Positions 42,701-49,361 of a stretch of DNA of 64,000 nucleotides are shown one piece after another. Made by a program: the position numbers and the translations under genes. The DNA is from Brachyhypopomus gauderio. Lineage: Eukaryota > Chordata > Actinopteri > Gymnotiformes > Hypopomidae. The notes below the pieces were generated by a model. It ran no database searches, had not been told where the DNA came from, and was given only the letters and a program-made list of their open reading frames with translations. The stretch spans positions 62,001 to 126,000 of the forward strand of contig NW_027506891.1 in assembly GCF_052324685.1 (NCBI RefSeq), in the 5' to 3' direction. How positions within the stretch are numbered: the stretch's first letter is position 1; each line of letters starts with the position of its first letter.

Positions 42701-44716
42701 TGAAAAATCTGTAATCCATATACATGTATTATCAGTATTATACTATGCTGGTATAACAATGATTCGAAGCATTATCACCTTAGACTAAACACAACCGCCT
42801 AGCAGATAACGAGTGTCACAGTACACCCACACTGTATGTGGGTTGTCAAGGTGCCCACTCTAAAGTGCTCTACTCTACACCAAACATATCACAGCTAAAG
42901 TAATGAATGGAACATGAAATACATTAAATTCATTTGTCTTCCTCTGGTCCATCTGGTTCATTCGTTTGTCTTCCCCTGTTTCTAATAAATACTGTCCCCA
43001 TGTTTCATAACACAAATGTGCAGTCATGGTCACTTGGCAGTCATGGTCCGGTGGTAGGGAACTGGTCTTGTGAGGGCCGTGGGTTCGATTCCCAGGCCTG
43101 AGGCCATGAGTGAGGTGCCCTTGAACAAGGCACCTAACCACAACTGCTCCCTGGGCATGTGGGCTGTGCACCACAGCCCCTTAGTAATCACTTGTGTGTG
43201 TGTTCTAACTGCACAGATGGGTAAGAGCGGAGGACAAATTTCGATTGCGGTGCTGCAGGAAGTTGACGACCTCTTCGTACTATGCACTTCAGCATCAGCT
43301 GACCCTGCTACATCAGTTTACGTGGCCTACCACTTCGTGGCTGAGTTGCTGTTAATCGCAAACACTTCCATTTCCTTATAATACAGCTGTCTATCGAATT
43401 TTAGGAGCGAGGAAATTTCACGACTGGATTTATTGCACAGGTGGCATATTGTCACAGTTCCACGCTGGAATTCACTGAGCTCCTGAGAGTGACCCATTCA
43501 CAAATGTTTGTAAAAACAGTCGCCATGCCTAGTAAAAATATCTTATCAATGTCTATATCAAAGAAGACAGTTATCGATGAAGAACCCACCAGCAGGCTGG
43601 AGGTAGACTGGATCCATCTGCCACAGAACTTCGCCTTGAACATGGGGCTGAGCAAGGTGTCTCCGCCTCTCCATGTCAGGGCCTAAATGCAAAACACCAA
43701 CCCAGGAAGCATGAGCGTGTACTGTTAAGATCATCAGGTCTATAAGAAGGGCTACAGTGCCATGTGAATTCATTACAATGTTGAAGAATATGTGATGTCA
43801 TATTTTCTGATAAAACTGATGTTTTACTGGTCAGGTCATGTGCAGAAAGCTGATGGTTCTGCACCTCTGCCAGACCTTACAAACAAATGTAATAAATGTT
43901 TTTTTCTACTTTATCATGCATGATTATTTGGTTTGTTGAATACACATGTAATCTTCAGTGTTACACAGTACCAGTGTGGAGTGGTCCTTCTACAGGGATG
44001 TTAACATGGCCGACATCTGAGGGTCCCGTCGTCCTTCTGTGAGGGAAGGGTGCTGGTCCACAGGGATCCATGTGGATCACTGTCGCTTGGGGGTTGTAGG
44101 GCACACCTGAAAATCCCACAGCAGGTAAAGTGAAACCCAGCATGCCTCACAGTGAGGCTCAAATGCCTTGTAAGTGTTTCCCAATGAACAAGTGATTATA
44201 ACAAGGGCTATGGTGCCATGTGATGTCATTAGAATGTGGGGAGAATGCTTAAGAATGTGATGTCATGTTAGAAATCTGTTTCTTTTTAAAAATGTTTATT
44301 TTTATTTGCTTTTTCCATGGTCACATGGACAATGTATATGTAACATGGTGGGATTTATGAAAATTGTGCTGAGTCAAAGAAATCAAAGAAATAACTCATG
44401 CTCCATTAATTATATTATCCTGTACACATGAAATAAAGAGCTTGACAGTCATCAGTAGAATAAATATACATGTTATTTTTCTGAACCTTAGAAACCTACT
44501 ATATAAATGTGTATATTTAACTTTTAATTATTATGAATAAGCCTATGGAAATCCATACTCATAAGAATTAATATACTGTCTTACATAGAAGTATAAAAAG
44601 AAGAAAATGTCTTTTTCTCACCATGAGTGGTAAAACCTGGTGTGTCTTTGAAGTGGTTCTGTTCCTGCCTAGGCCTTGGCTGGTCAGTTCTCCTGGGGTA
44701 AAAACTCATTCTCCAC
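11112..44716 (-). CDS. togaram2: TOG-array protein, TOGARAM2-like (18 exons)
   Basis: TOGARAM (crescerin) proteins bind tubulin through HEAT-repeat TOG domains and act on ciliary axonemes. Reconstructed exons, minus strand, 5' to 3': 44716-44622 (ATG at 44709), 44106-43972, 43682-43590, a transposon-split exon (40747-40694 plus 27342-27245), 24872-24670, 22390-22249, 21983-21931, 19184-19016, 18930-18718, 18503-18386, 18188-18083, 17775-17540, 17054-16896, 16626-16500, 12751-12654, 12481-12310, 11897-11714, 11206-11112. Every junction has GT/AG and matching codon phase, and the chain closes at a TGA with about 844 residues. It encodes a proline-rich amino part, one TOG (SSDDWEKKIEGL to TVHTLKSK), the GLGEMPQDTPSTRGRR linker and a second TOG (YVKQLKALLGSKDFRERIKG). 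It is shorter than mammalian TOGARAM2; no upstream TOG1/TOG2 is seen. TOGARAM2 over TOGARAM1 is by remembered similarity. The 13-kb insertion makes integrity doubtful. Confidence 0.75.
12813..12852. other. 40-bp micro-inversion at the array edge
   Basis: This segment is an exact reverse complement of 19,260-19,299 (key words GGTTTCAAGCCGGTTCATTT). Its left neighbour, 12,766-12,812, matches 19,214-19,259 in direct orientation. So a segment remnant precedes C1 with its last 40 bp flipped, next to sequence flanking the TOG exon at 12,879. Confidence 0.75.
12853..14355. repeat. Tandem cassette unit C1
   Basis: Aligns by eye with 16,866-17,797 joined to 18,925-19,493 of unit C2. The 17.8-18.9 kb part is deleted, as is the first exon of the unit. 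Its right edge is marked by the GGCATAGT target duplication of the hAT at 14,363. Confidence 0.75.
12879..14037 (-). pseudogene. Decayed TOG cassette C1
   Basis: A third, partial cassette. An exon-8-like block (14037-13868) has an extra base and an in-frame TAA after SRNAKR. A TOG middle-exon copy (13754-13523) has lost 4 nt (ATTC) after NCTP, which shifts it to a stop. A following exon copy (13037-12879) is open but ends in phase 2 with no partner exon before the phase-0 exon at 12751. The linker exon, the first two TOG exons and the last TOG exon are missing. It cannot contribute an in-frame TOG. Confidence 0.75.
14363..16440. mobile_element. hAT-like non-autonomous element at the C1/C2 junction
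   Basis: Terminal CAGGGGTGGGCAA / TTGCCCAGGTA ends are flanked by an exact 8-bp duplication GGCATAGT (14,355-14,362 and 16,441-16,448). Subterminal arms are inverted copies of the foldback core repeat (14,460-14,690 and 16,060-16,210). No transposase is seen. It contains a nested hAT (14,675-15,849) and a Harbinger-like scrap near 15,900-16,030 ending GGAATTACCCCCC. Confidence 0.8.
14675..15849. mobile_element. Nested non-autonomous hAT element
   Basis: Ends TAGGGCTGGGTATCGATTC and CAACACAGGCCTA, with an exact 8-bp duplication TTGAAAAT (14,667-14,674 and 15,850-15,857). Rich in ATCGAT/CGATTC words at both ends. Open frames inside are short and unrecognised. Confidence 0.8.
16500..18503 (-). 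CDS. togaram2: togaram2-like exons 10-14: TOG cassette C2
   Basis: Five exons encode one HEAT-repeat TOG domain: 18503-18386 (linker then LALAQSFSLLSSDDW), 18188-18083 (EKKIEGLMLIRRLAQHHSDV), 17775-17540 (VRNLRSAVSRMAVVSLRELY, then GMDQEVEATAKVLLHKAAES), 17054-16896 (HLNAAVRKCTAQHLATLVEK, GAGRLLSGAKDVTARI), 16626-16500 (GFGRRMLLFLSSHHDFDKMV). All are open, with consistent phases, and the last joins in phase 0 to the exon at 12751. The W-x-x-(K/R)-x-(E/D)-(G/A)-L opening of a TOG HEAT A helix is visible as WEKKIEGL. This is the copy I take as canonical. Confidence 0.75.
18718..19184 (-). CDS. togaram2: togaram2-like exons 8-9
   Basis: Exon 8 (19184-19016, phase 0 to 1) is a charged, Gln-rich helix: RTKVSRIPRYKMRQPRLEQQ, then NTQRMKRSLRHTVRDVSPDD. 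Exon 9 (18930-18718, phase 1 to 1) is Pro/Arg-rich linker: LQLNSSLPAQTKTGVLLDDL, RNARTPRSPVKSLSPPLHPS. Both are lacking from C3; C1 has a broken exon 8 copy. Confidence 0.65.
19558..21752 (-). CDS. togaram2: Extra TOG cassette C3 (five exons, open)
   Basis: A second, open copy of the TOG cassette: 21752-21635 (ELKPGTPRKDPHEQQTLRPF), 21437-21332 (KKIEGLMLIRRLAQ), 21024-20789 (LRSAVSRMAVVSLKELYSSL), 20079-19954 (HLNAAVRKCTAQHLATLVEK), 19684-19558 (LLFLSSHHDFDKMVEKCIPA). Sites are GT/AG and phases run 1-2-0-2-2-0, as in C2. The fourth exon is 33 nt shorter than in C2, an in-frame loss of 11 residues (the GRLLSGAKDVT stretch). Joined to exon 6 before and exon 8 after, it would give a longer protein with a duplicated TOG. 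Confidence 0.6.
20308..20523 (+). mobile_element. Short retroposon (teleost LINE/SINE 3' end)
   Basis: Contains GGTTCCTCTCAAGGTTTCTT, GGGAGTTTTTCCTTGCCACT and the tail GCGCTATATAAATAAAATTT followed by ATTGATTGAT. These words are widespread in fish genomes, to my knowledge. A 6-bp direct repeat TGTATG (20,302-20,307 and 20,524-20,529) flanks it. It is absent from C1 and C2, so it arrived after the cassette duplication. Confidence 0.75.
21931..22390 (-). CDS. togaram2: togaram2-like exons 6-7
   Basis: Exon 6 (22390-22249, phase 0 to 1) is basic: MMNSLRLLRKRVAKKRAKVI then PLTKPAGREPLRAFRPAK. Exon 7 (21983-21931, phase 1 to 0) reads SQVQSTRASPADDMSEG and uses a weak GTAATT donor. Exon 7 is compatible in phase with exon 8 (19184) but not with the C3 cassette, whereas exon 6 is compatible with the C3 cassette. 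Confidence 0.6.
22603..24241. mobile_element. Unclassified terminal-inverted-repeat transposon
   Basis: Inverted ends of 26 bp with two mismatches share ATATGAAG and GTTTGGTTCCAAAA. It lies in the intron between exons 5 and 6. One short plus-strand frame begins MNGFDDIEEPVRIAVIGKR at 22,925. No transposase motif is recognised, so I leave the superfamily open. A TG...CA element is nested at 23,555-24,174. Confidence 0.55.
23555..24174. repeat. Solo-LTR-like element
   Basis: 620 bp, starts TGTAACACGATGGG and ends CAAGCGTGACA, flanked by an exact 5-bp duplication GAAAA (23,550-23,554 and 24,175-24,179). TG...CA ends plus 5-bp duplication fit a solo LTR. No coding content. Confidence 0.65.
24670..24872 (-). 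CDS. togaram2: togaram2-like exon 5
   Basis: 203 nt between CATGCAG and GTCAGTAG, phase 1 to 0. It reads EVGSSRCPPLPVLTSRTRGT, GLMRPSPPTSPVEALQKEK and LHLDLALMGLHDPDEEPVDK. The Ser/Pro-rich then acidic composition looks disordered. Its front half is duplicated at 42.1 kb. Confidence 0.7.
24880..25450. other. Intron sequence, duplicated at 42.2-42.6 kb
   Basis: No gene. 24,785-25,340 matches 42,050-42,600 almost base for base on reading, including flanking intron, which shows that the second copy is a DNA-level duplication rather than a retrocopy. Confidence 0.7.
25461..27072. mobile_element. Non-autonomous hAT element
   Basis: Ends CAGGGCCGGCGCTAG and CCAGAACCGGGGCTG, flanked by an exact 8-bp duplication TCATGTAG (25,453-25,460 and 27,073-27,080). 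Subterminal G-run and C-run words (TTGCCCCCCCA) occur near both ends. The middle holds another foldback core copy (25,880-26,090). No transposase recognised. Confidence 0.8.
27245..27342 (-). CDS. togaram2: togaram2-like split exon, 3' piece
   Basis: Continues from the target duplication with LLPSYPLATLPGVQRDTSPR then RRDPGPWRDST and the donor ACTG/GTGAGTGC. Length arithmetic (98 + 54 - 8 = 144) and phase agree with the piece at 40,694-40,747 and with the neighbouring exons. Confidence 0.7.
28004..28025. repeat. 22-base G homopolymer
   Basis: Uninterrupted G run inside the hAT intron. Length may be unreliable. Confidence 0.9.
28211..29061. mobile_element. Non-autonomous hAT nested in the transposase intron
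   Basis: Inverted ends AGAGTCCTGCACCGGGT and ACCCGTGCAGGACTCT, with an 8-bp duplication GTCTCACG/GTCTCATG (one mismatch). G/C-rich CGGGT(G/C)GGT words near both ends could fold back. No recognised coding. Confidence 0.7.
31632..32249 (+). repeat. ERV 5' LTR
   Basis: TGTGAGAG...CACGACA. TATATAA at 32,070-32,076 is the likely TATA box and AATAAA at 32,188-32,193 the polyadenylation signal. Reads the same as the 3' LTR throughout by eye. Confidence 0.92.
32253..32270 (+). other. ERV primer binding site
   Basis: TGGCGTCACGAACAGGAT starts three bases after the LTR. The matching tRNA could not be named with confidence. Confidence 0.75.
32271..32951 (+). other. ERV leader
   Basis: Non-coding leader with repeated words GGTATCGCCTACAGGGATAC around 32,555-32,625 that may form stems. 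A 22-base A run lies at 32,895-32,916. A packaging function is plausible from position but not shown. Confidence 0.5.
32952..35330 (+). pseudogene. ERV gag, broken
   Basis: Begins with MGKHHLGRIHNKSK at 32,952, where Gly2 could be myristoylated, and stops after about 50 codons with frame changes. A Pro-rich segment follows from 33,324 (45-bp tandem repeats), then a capsid-like stretch in 34,280-34,998 split over two frames (EPVSDFLMRLTRVHTDHSGL), then a nucleocapsid-like zinc knuckle near 35,235-35,280. The knuckle reads YYNCGKLGHFARDC, so the first Cys position of CX2CX4HX4C is Tyr. A TGA follows at about 35,324. Defective. Confidence 0.75.
33414..34133 (+). repeat. 45-bp minisatellite in gag, 16 units
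   Basis: Sixteen consecutive 45-bp units encode HPQPLPLPPPPPPPV with variants (A for P at position 10, L for P at position 4, L at 14). The unit is a multiple of three and has no stop in at least two plus frames (HPQPLP..., THSRYPCLPHLHHQF) and one minus frame (VGEAGVAAVGELVVE), so long frames appear on both strands. Confidence 0.92.
36400..38570 (+). pseudogene. ERV pol remains (RT, RNase H, integrase), broken
   Basis: Reverse transcriptase fragment at 36,457-36,780 (PTPIFPVKKPGREEWRFVQD); the catalytic YxDD region is not intact. RNase H start near 37,149-37,330 (RPVAYFSGKLDPGAAGVRAL). An integrase zinc-region-like scrap lies near 37,710-37,760. Integrase C-terminal words are SAFEIVFGRPPNMG (about 38,240) and EFQPGDWVLIRDPRA (about 38,405-38,450). 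Many stops separate the pieces. 22-base and 9-base A runs occur at 36,233-36,254 and 37,312-37,320. The region is shorter than a full pol. Confidence 0.75.
38590..39875 (+). pseudogene. ERV env remains, broken
   Basis: The surface-subunit part is very fragmented. The transmembrane subunit is best kept at 39,330-39,660. It has a CX6CC motif at 39,583-39,609 and one TAG at 39,529-39,531 in the preceding helical region. A membrane-span-like stretch (AVVVFSALYFVLLFVVAYW) lies at about 39,760-39,820 in another frame. Described only as a relic. Confidence 0.75.
40051..40062 (+). other. ERV polypurine tract
   Basis: AAAGGGGGGAAG directly precedes the 3' LTR, the expected plus-strand primer position. 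Confidence 0.85.
40063..40680 (+). repeat. ERV 3' LTR
   Basis: 618 bp, same length as the 5' LTR and no difference found on reading. Followed by CATG, the second target-duplication copy. Confidence 0.92.
40694..40747 (-). CDS. togaram2: togaram2-like split exon, 5' piece
   Basis: Acceptor CCATGCAG then GT TTG CCC AAA TCC (GLPKSSRLLPGNPPGYF). The reading stops at the hAT terminus at 40,693; bases 40,694-40,701 are the target duplication GTAGGAAA (plus strand). The other half is at 27,245-27,342. Removing the element and one duplication copy gives a 144-nt exon, phase 1 to phase 1, open throughout. Confidence 0.7.
40748..41368. other. Intron sequence, nothing recognised
   Basis: Intron of the togaram2-like gene upstream of the split exon. 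A 113-codon minus frame (40,942-41,283) has no recognised motif and no splice support. Confidence 0.5.
41369..41680. repeat. Direct repeat, copy 1
   Basis: GTCCAGATGAGGTATCAGAA to GGAACATGAAATACATT. It recurs at 42,622-42,925 with a few changes. Confidence 0.8.
41979..42143 (-). CDS. Fused duplicate exon (exon 5 front + exon 6 back)
   Basis: A 165-nt block has the same acceptor as the exon at 24872 and the same donor as the exon at 22249. It reads EVGSSRCSKLPVLTSRTRVT, then SGLMRPSPPT of the first exon, then MLPPLPKPAGREPLRAFRPA of the second. It begins and ends in phase 1, so it could be spliced in without a frameshift. It lies in a rearranged duplicate of the 22.1-25.3 kb region. Whether it is expressed cannot be judged. 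Confidence 0.55.
42622..42925. repeat. Direct repeat, copy 2
   Basis: Second copy, about 1.25 kb from the first. The fused exon lies between the two copies, consistent with unequal exchange in this intron. Confidence 0.8.
43036..43260 (+). mobile_element. tRNA-derived SINE
   Basis: A B-box-like GGGTTCGATTCCC lies near 43,080 with an A-box-like TGGTAGGGAACTGGTCT upstream. The body has GTGCCCTTGAACAAGGCACC and the end AGCGGAGGACAAATTTCGAT. This is the general build of fish tRNA SINEs. Boundaries are approximate; no clear target duplication was found. Confidence 0.7.
43590..44716 (-). CDS. togaram2: togaram2-like exons 1-3 (amino-terminal, proline-rich)
   Basis: Exon 1 (44716-44622) follows a pyrimidine-rich TTTTTCAG acceptor; the first in-frame ATG is at 44709 (MSFYPRRTDQPRPRQEQ). 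Exon 2 (44106-43972) reads GVPYNPQATVIHMDPCGPAP and exon 3 (43682-43590) reads GPDMERRRHLAQPHVQGEV. All three end in phase 1. The region is low-complexity and Pro/Arg-rich, without a recognised domain. A further untranslated exon upstream is likely because exon 1 has an acceptor site. Confidence 0.65.
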
Positions 44717-45235
44717 CTGAAAAATAGAAAGAATAGAAAGAGAGAAAGATCTAGAAAAAATAGAAAGATTTGTTAGTTTTGTATTGATTAATCCACAGAG
44801 CAAAATGTCTTGCGACTTGTTCTGAGCTTTTCAGCATCAAAACTGAATCCAAACATTCCACCTTCCCAACCAAACATTCTAAAGTTGAGTAGCACGTCAT
44901 ATCACAATTTCCTGTTTTTCTAACCAAAACACCAAATCAGCCAGGCTGCTACAATAACCTGATGCAGCCTGGCTTGTACCCATAGCTACCCAAATATATA
45001 TAAATATATATATGCATCAAAGGAATTAATGGAAACTATCTAGCGGCGGTAGGCTAACGACAGCTAGCGTCGCCACAGCGGGCGGAAATTATCATACAGT
45101 TAAGCCCGCCCACTAAGAGGAAAGATATGATTGGTCAATTTTACTGTCATTTGAAACTAGGTGCACGCACCACTTCGTCGTTTGGTGTAAGGATGGTACC
45201 ATATTTCCGGTTGGTATGCGGAAGTGCAGATGTTT

Positions 45236-48200
45236 ATGGCCGAGTCTATGAAATTCACAAGGTGCCTCTTGGAGTTTCCGAAGTTTACCGTCAACGATGT
45301 GCGTCGTATTGTCAGAGCATCAAGTACCACAGAGTACACTTGAAAAGGGTTTCAAGTTCTACGTTTCATCCTACCTCTGCAATTTTGAAGGTAAGTGGCT
45401 GACGCTAGTTAGCTAGCTAGCCTGAGGTGGCAGTCTAATGAAGTGATGTTGTTTTTAGTAACGAACCGACCTGTCCTAGTACTAGAAATGCCTTTTAAAA
45501 ACATGTTTGTATTTCTGATGGAAGTATCAGGCAAAAGTAAGGCTAACGAGATAACAGTGAGGGCTCACTGCTACAGATCTATGAAGAAAACAGATACGCC
45601 ACACCAGCTGAGAGTAGGACTGGTTAAAATGACACGAGTTCTGTTCAGTGTCACGTTCAAAGTTCTGTTGAACAAGTTCAAAAGTTAGTTCAACACAAGT
45701 TCAATCTTTTATCCTTGCTCTTACTTCACGTAAGCTGTGATAACCATAGGCATTGGTTTTCAAAGCTTACAATGGTAGCCAAATGCAGAGTAGCTGAGTG
45801 GGAATCATTAGCAGTCTATTTTGCCTATAGTAAACAAATGGGTTTGAAGTAAAACCTGCATTGTTCTGTTGTTGGTGGTGGAAACAACAAAATAATATAA
45901 ATATAAGTAGGCCTGTTTCACTCCTATGTGTAAGCATTTCATCTGGAGTGAAAATGAAGTTTAAATCTAAAATATATTTAGTTTATAGTTGCTCAGTGAA
46001 CTAGTAGATTGAACCATGCACAACACTGTAGAATAGAAAGACAGTATAGCCAAGTGTTTTAAGAGTGATGCAAAACAGCACAAACGTTACATGAGACAAT
46101 AGACAAGTGACATTCACCACTAACAACATGATGGGACAGATATTGCGCCTATTGACATTGCTCAAGTCTTCTTTTCAAGATACTAAATTTTGCCTCTTGT
46201 GTATTTCAGATGACATTACGTGATTCAATGCCAGTTGTGCTCATTAACAGCAACTGCTCTTGTGTTGCTGGTTGCATTGCTTTTCCAGACTGCTCATTAT
46301 TCTGAATCTGGCATGTCTGTCGATCCCTCCTGTCCTTTCATGCACACAGACAGAACAGAAGTGGCATAAACCACCAACAATGTTTGTCTTATTTCATTAT
46401 TTAATGTTAGTTAATGTATCACAGTCACTTTACTAACACCATCTTTTAAATTAATAGGGGGTGATGCCTGGACCAGTGGATGCCATGGTTGTCCTAAAGC
46501 CAAAACCAGGTGCTACTACAGCCAGTGGAGTTAGGTATGTAGTACCAAATTTAATAGGCAGATTACAGTGTGTGGTAAAAAAATAAATGCTTTTGATCAT
46601 CTGATAAGACCCTGTTCTCTTCAAAATTTAATTTAGCCTTTAATTTAGCTTCAGATGACATGTGATATGTGATTCACAATCAGTTGTGCTGGTGAACAGA
46701 TTACAATGTGTAAAAATAAATGTTATTCACTCTTCTTTTATTTCAGAAGTACACTTTTCAAGGGCTACAGCGGTGAGCTCCCACACCCGGCCACCCTCAA
46801 TCCTGGACCAGTCTACGCTGGAATGAAAGCAGATTCTCTTCCACTCATCTGCACAATGAACATCTCGCCTGACAAGCCACTTGTGGACTCCATCTTTGGG
46901 AAGGTACAAGTTGGCAGTGTACTGTCCTGTCAACAACCACCACCTCCATCTGACAGTGTTGTCATACATGAGGATGCACCCCCATTCCCGAGTCTGCCAC
47001 TAGAATGTTACCATTTAAGCCCACCTGAATATTCATTTGTGCCAACACACCAAGAACAGCTACACCTAAGCTCTCTTTCTGTGACCTTGTCACAGTCACA
47101 CCTTATTGAGGAGGCAACAAGATCCCAAAGTGCTACACCTGAGTGGTATTCACTTAGGAGAGAAAGAGTGACTGCCTCACATTTCAGAGAGGTGAGCCAC
47201 GTTAGAGGTCCAGGTGCTGCAGAAAGGATAATCCGAGGGACACGACAAACAGCACACATGAAGAGGGGACTTGAAATGGAAACAGGGGCCTTAAAGGACT
47301 ATGCAGTTCTAAAAAACTTGAACTTGACCAAGTGTGGGCTAGTGATTCATCCAGATGCATCTTGGCTGGGTGCATCACCTGATGGACTTGTATATGACCC
47401 ACTTGAGCGTCCATCATTTGGGCTTGTTGAAATTAAGTGCCCAAATGCACAAAGCTATGTAGTCCTCTTCTCTTTATATACTCGTTCCCTTGGTGACATT
47501 ATTTTGTCTCATGGTTTCTATTATCATTGCTATGCTGATGATACCCAGCTAATTCTTTCCTTCCCTCATTCTGACACCCAGGTCTCTAGGCGTATCTCGG
47601 CATGCTTGGCAGATATTGCTTCATGGATGACTACTCACCACTTGAAGCTCAACCCTAGCAAAACTGAGCTTTTGTACATTCCAGGAACCCCAAACACACA
47701 CAACGACCTCACAGTTTCCTTTGAGAACATCTTGTTAACACCATCAGAAACTGCTCGAAGCCTGGGTGTAACGTTGGACAACGAGTTGTCCTTCTCAACA
47801 CATGTTTCAAAGCTGACCAGATCCTGCAGATTTCTCCTCTGCAACATACGGAGAATACGACCCTTCCTTTCACAGGAAGCTACTCAAGTGCTTGTGCAGT
47901 CTCTAGTCATCTCTAAGCTGGACTACTGCAATTCCCTACTTGCAGGTCTTCCTCTACGGGTCATCAGACCTCTACAACTAATTCAGAATGCTGCAGCACG
48001 ACTGGTCTTCAATCTACCCAAGTTCTCACATGTGTCTCCTATGCTACACTCTCTTCACTGGCTTCCAGTAGCGGCACGCATCAGATATAAAACCTTGATG
48101 CTTGCTTACAAAGCCAAAAATGGACTGGCCCCTCCCTACATGATGTCCATGGTCAAAAGCCAATCTGTACAGCGAACACTCAGAACCTCAAGCTTGGCTC

Positions 48201-48881
48201 GACTTGAAACTCCATGCTTAAAGTCTCATGGAAGACAAAGCTCCAGACTATTCTCCGTCCTGGCTCCAAGATGGTGGAACGATCTTCCATTAGCTGCTAG
48301 GACTGCAGAGTCTATTGCTATCTTCAAGCATAGACTGAAGACTCACCTGTTTGTTGAGTTCTTACCAGAGTACTAACTCAGCTGATACAACCTTTGCCGT
48401 GTTCTTAAATTGTATGTCTGTCTATGGTTATTTGTGCTTCTTGGCAAATGCCTAACTTGCAAAACACTAGGTAATGACACTGACTCCTGTAGTTTAGTAG
48501 TAGTCTGACTCAATGATGTCTTGAATTCTGGCCTATCTGTACTATTTCCTAGGATGTATTCTGTGATCAGAAGCAAAGCACTTTGTAAGTCGCTCTGGAT
48601 AAGAGCGTCTGCTAAATGCAGTAAATGTAAATGTAGACTGCAAATTCCTCAAAGTAGCACAAGGCCTACACAAATTGAAGGAGAGCCATTGTTATTATTG
48701 GCAAATCCAGGGCCAGTTATTGATTACTGGTATGCAGTGGTGTGATTTAGTTATCTGTGCCCATGATGATATTTTTGTGCAGCGAGTTTACAGAGATAGC
48801 AGTTTATTAGAAGAGGTGAAAAGGAGGTGTGACATGTTTTTCTTTAACACTTACATGCCAAAATACCTCTCTATGCAATAG
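45236..48881 (+). pseudogene. SWIM/YqaJ-nuclease gene, decayed, split by a LINE
   Basis: Exon-like blocks: 45,236-45,390 (MAESMKFTRCLLEFPKFTVN; frameshift after TTEY), 45,531-45,687 (ITVRAHCYRSMKKTDTPHQL), a SWIM-type zinc-finger relic near 46,225-46,300 (CSCVAGCIAF, already shifted), 46,458-46,534 (VMPGPVDAMVVLKPKP), and 46,747-47,461 continuing at 48,637-48,881. The last exon is a YqaJ/lambda-exonuclease-type domain: TPEWYSLRRERVTASHFREV, GLEMETGALKDY, WLGASPDGLVYD, GLVEIKCPNAQSY, then after the LINE VDCKFLKVAQGLHKLKES, CYYWQIQGQLLITG. The D...ExK core and the distal Gln are present. Such SWIM+YqaJ proteins are often multi-copy and transposon-linked in fish, by recollection. Decayed by a frameshift, the SWIM damage and the LINE. 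Confidence 0.7.
47462..48631 (+). mobile_element. 5'-truncated L2-like LINE
   Basis: Starts inside the reverse transcriptase just before YYHCYADDTQLILSF (YADD box). It continues through LKLNPSKTELLYIPG, LDYCNSLLAGLP and LHWLPVAARIRYKTLMLAYK to a stop at 48,374-48,376. The 3' tail has GATAAGAGCGTCTGCTAAAT and short AAATGT repeats. A 5-bp direct repeat ATGTA flanks it (47,457-47,461 and 48,632-48,636). Removing it rejoins the nuclease frame exactly. Confidence 0.85.
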
Positions 48882-49127
48882 CAATAGAAAATCATAATGA
48901 AGACATGAACTCATGAACAATTAAAACTATTTCAATTTATTCTCTCAATTGTATTACTATTGTATTCATTTCATTTTTTACAAATACAGTAAAAGTTAAG
49001 AAATACATAATGTTGTATTGTGTTGTGTCAATTTTACATATAAAAGTGAAAGCATTTTATACAATTAATCATATTGCACTGTACCTTAACATTGCAGCCA
49101 ATATTTACAGACTAGCATGACCTAAAG
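48882..49127. other. No gene recognised
   Basis: A/T-rich sequence after the YqaJ stop codon. Confidence 0.5.
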
Positions 49128-49361
49128 CAGGGGTCAGTAACCTTTTTGACTCGGAGCCACAAAAGCAAAATAATTGGAAATTTATTTCAGTGACGATGAC
49201 ATGTCACTCAAGCGAACCAAAACTAAATACCGGACATTTGTGAAATTCCACCCGAACATTTTTTTAAGTCTCAAAAATAATATACGTTAATTAAATACTC
49301 ATTAATTCTATTCAAAAGCTGAGCTGCATGCGGCTCCAGAGCCGCGGGTTGCCGACCCCTG
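49128..49361. mobile_element. hAT MITE
   Basis: 234 bp with inverted ends CAGGGGTCAGTAACC and GGTTGCCGACCCCTG and the subterminal GGAGCCACA / CGGCTCCAGAG words of short hAT elements. The flanks ACCTAAAG and ACCTTAAAG resemble an 8-bp duplication with one indel. Confidence 0.8.

Noticed and set aside
43036..43110. Functional tRNA gene
   Set aside because: The B-box-like word is present but there is no complete cloverleaf, and it continues into a SINE body.
43441..43686. 81-codon plus frame beginning MAYCHSSTLEF
   Set aside because: It overlaps, on the other strand, a togaram2-like exon (43,682-43,590) supported by splice sites and phase; no motif recognised.
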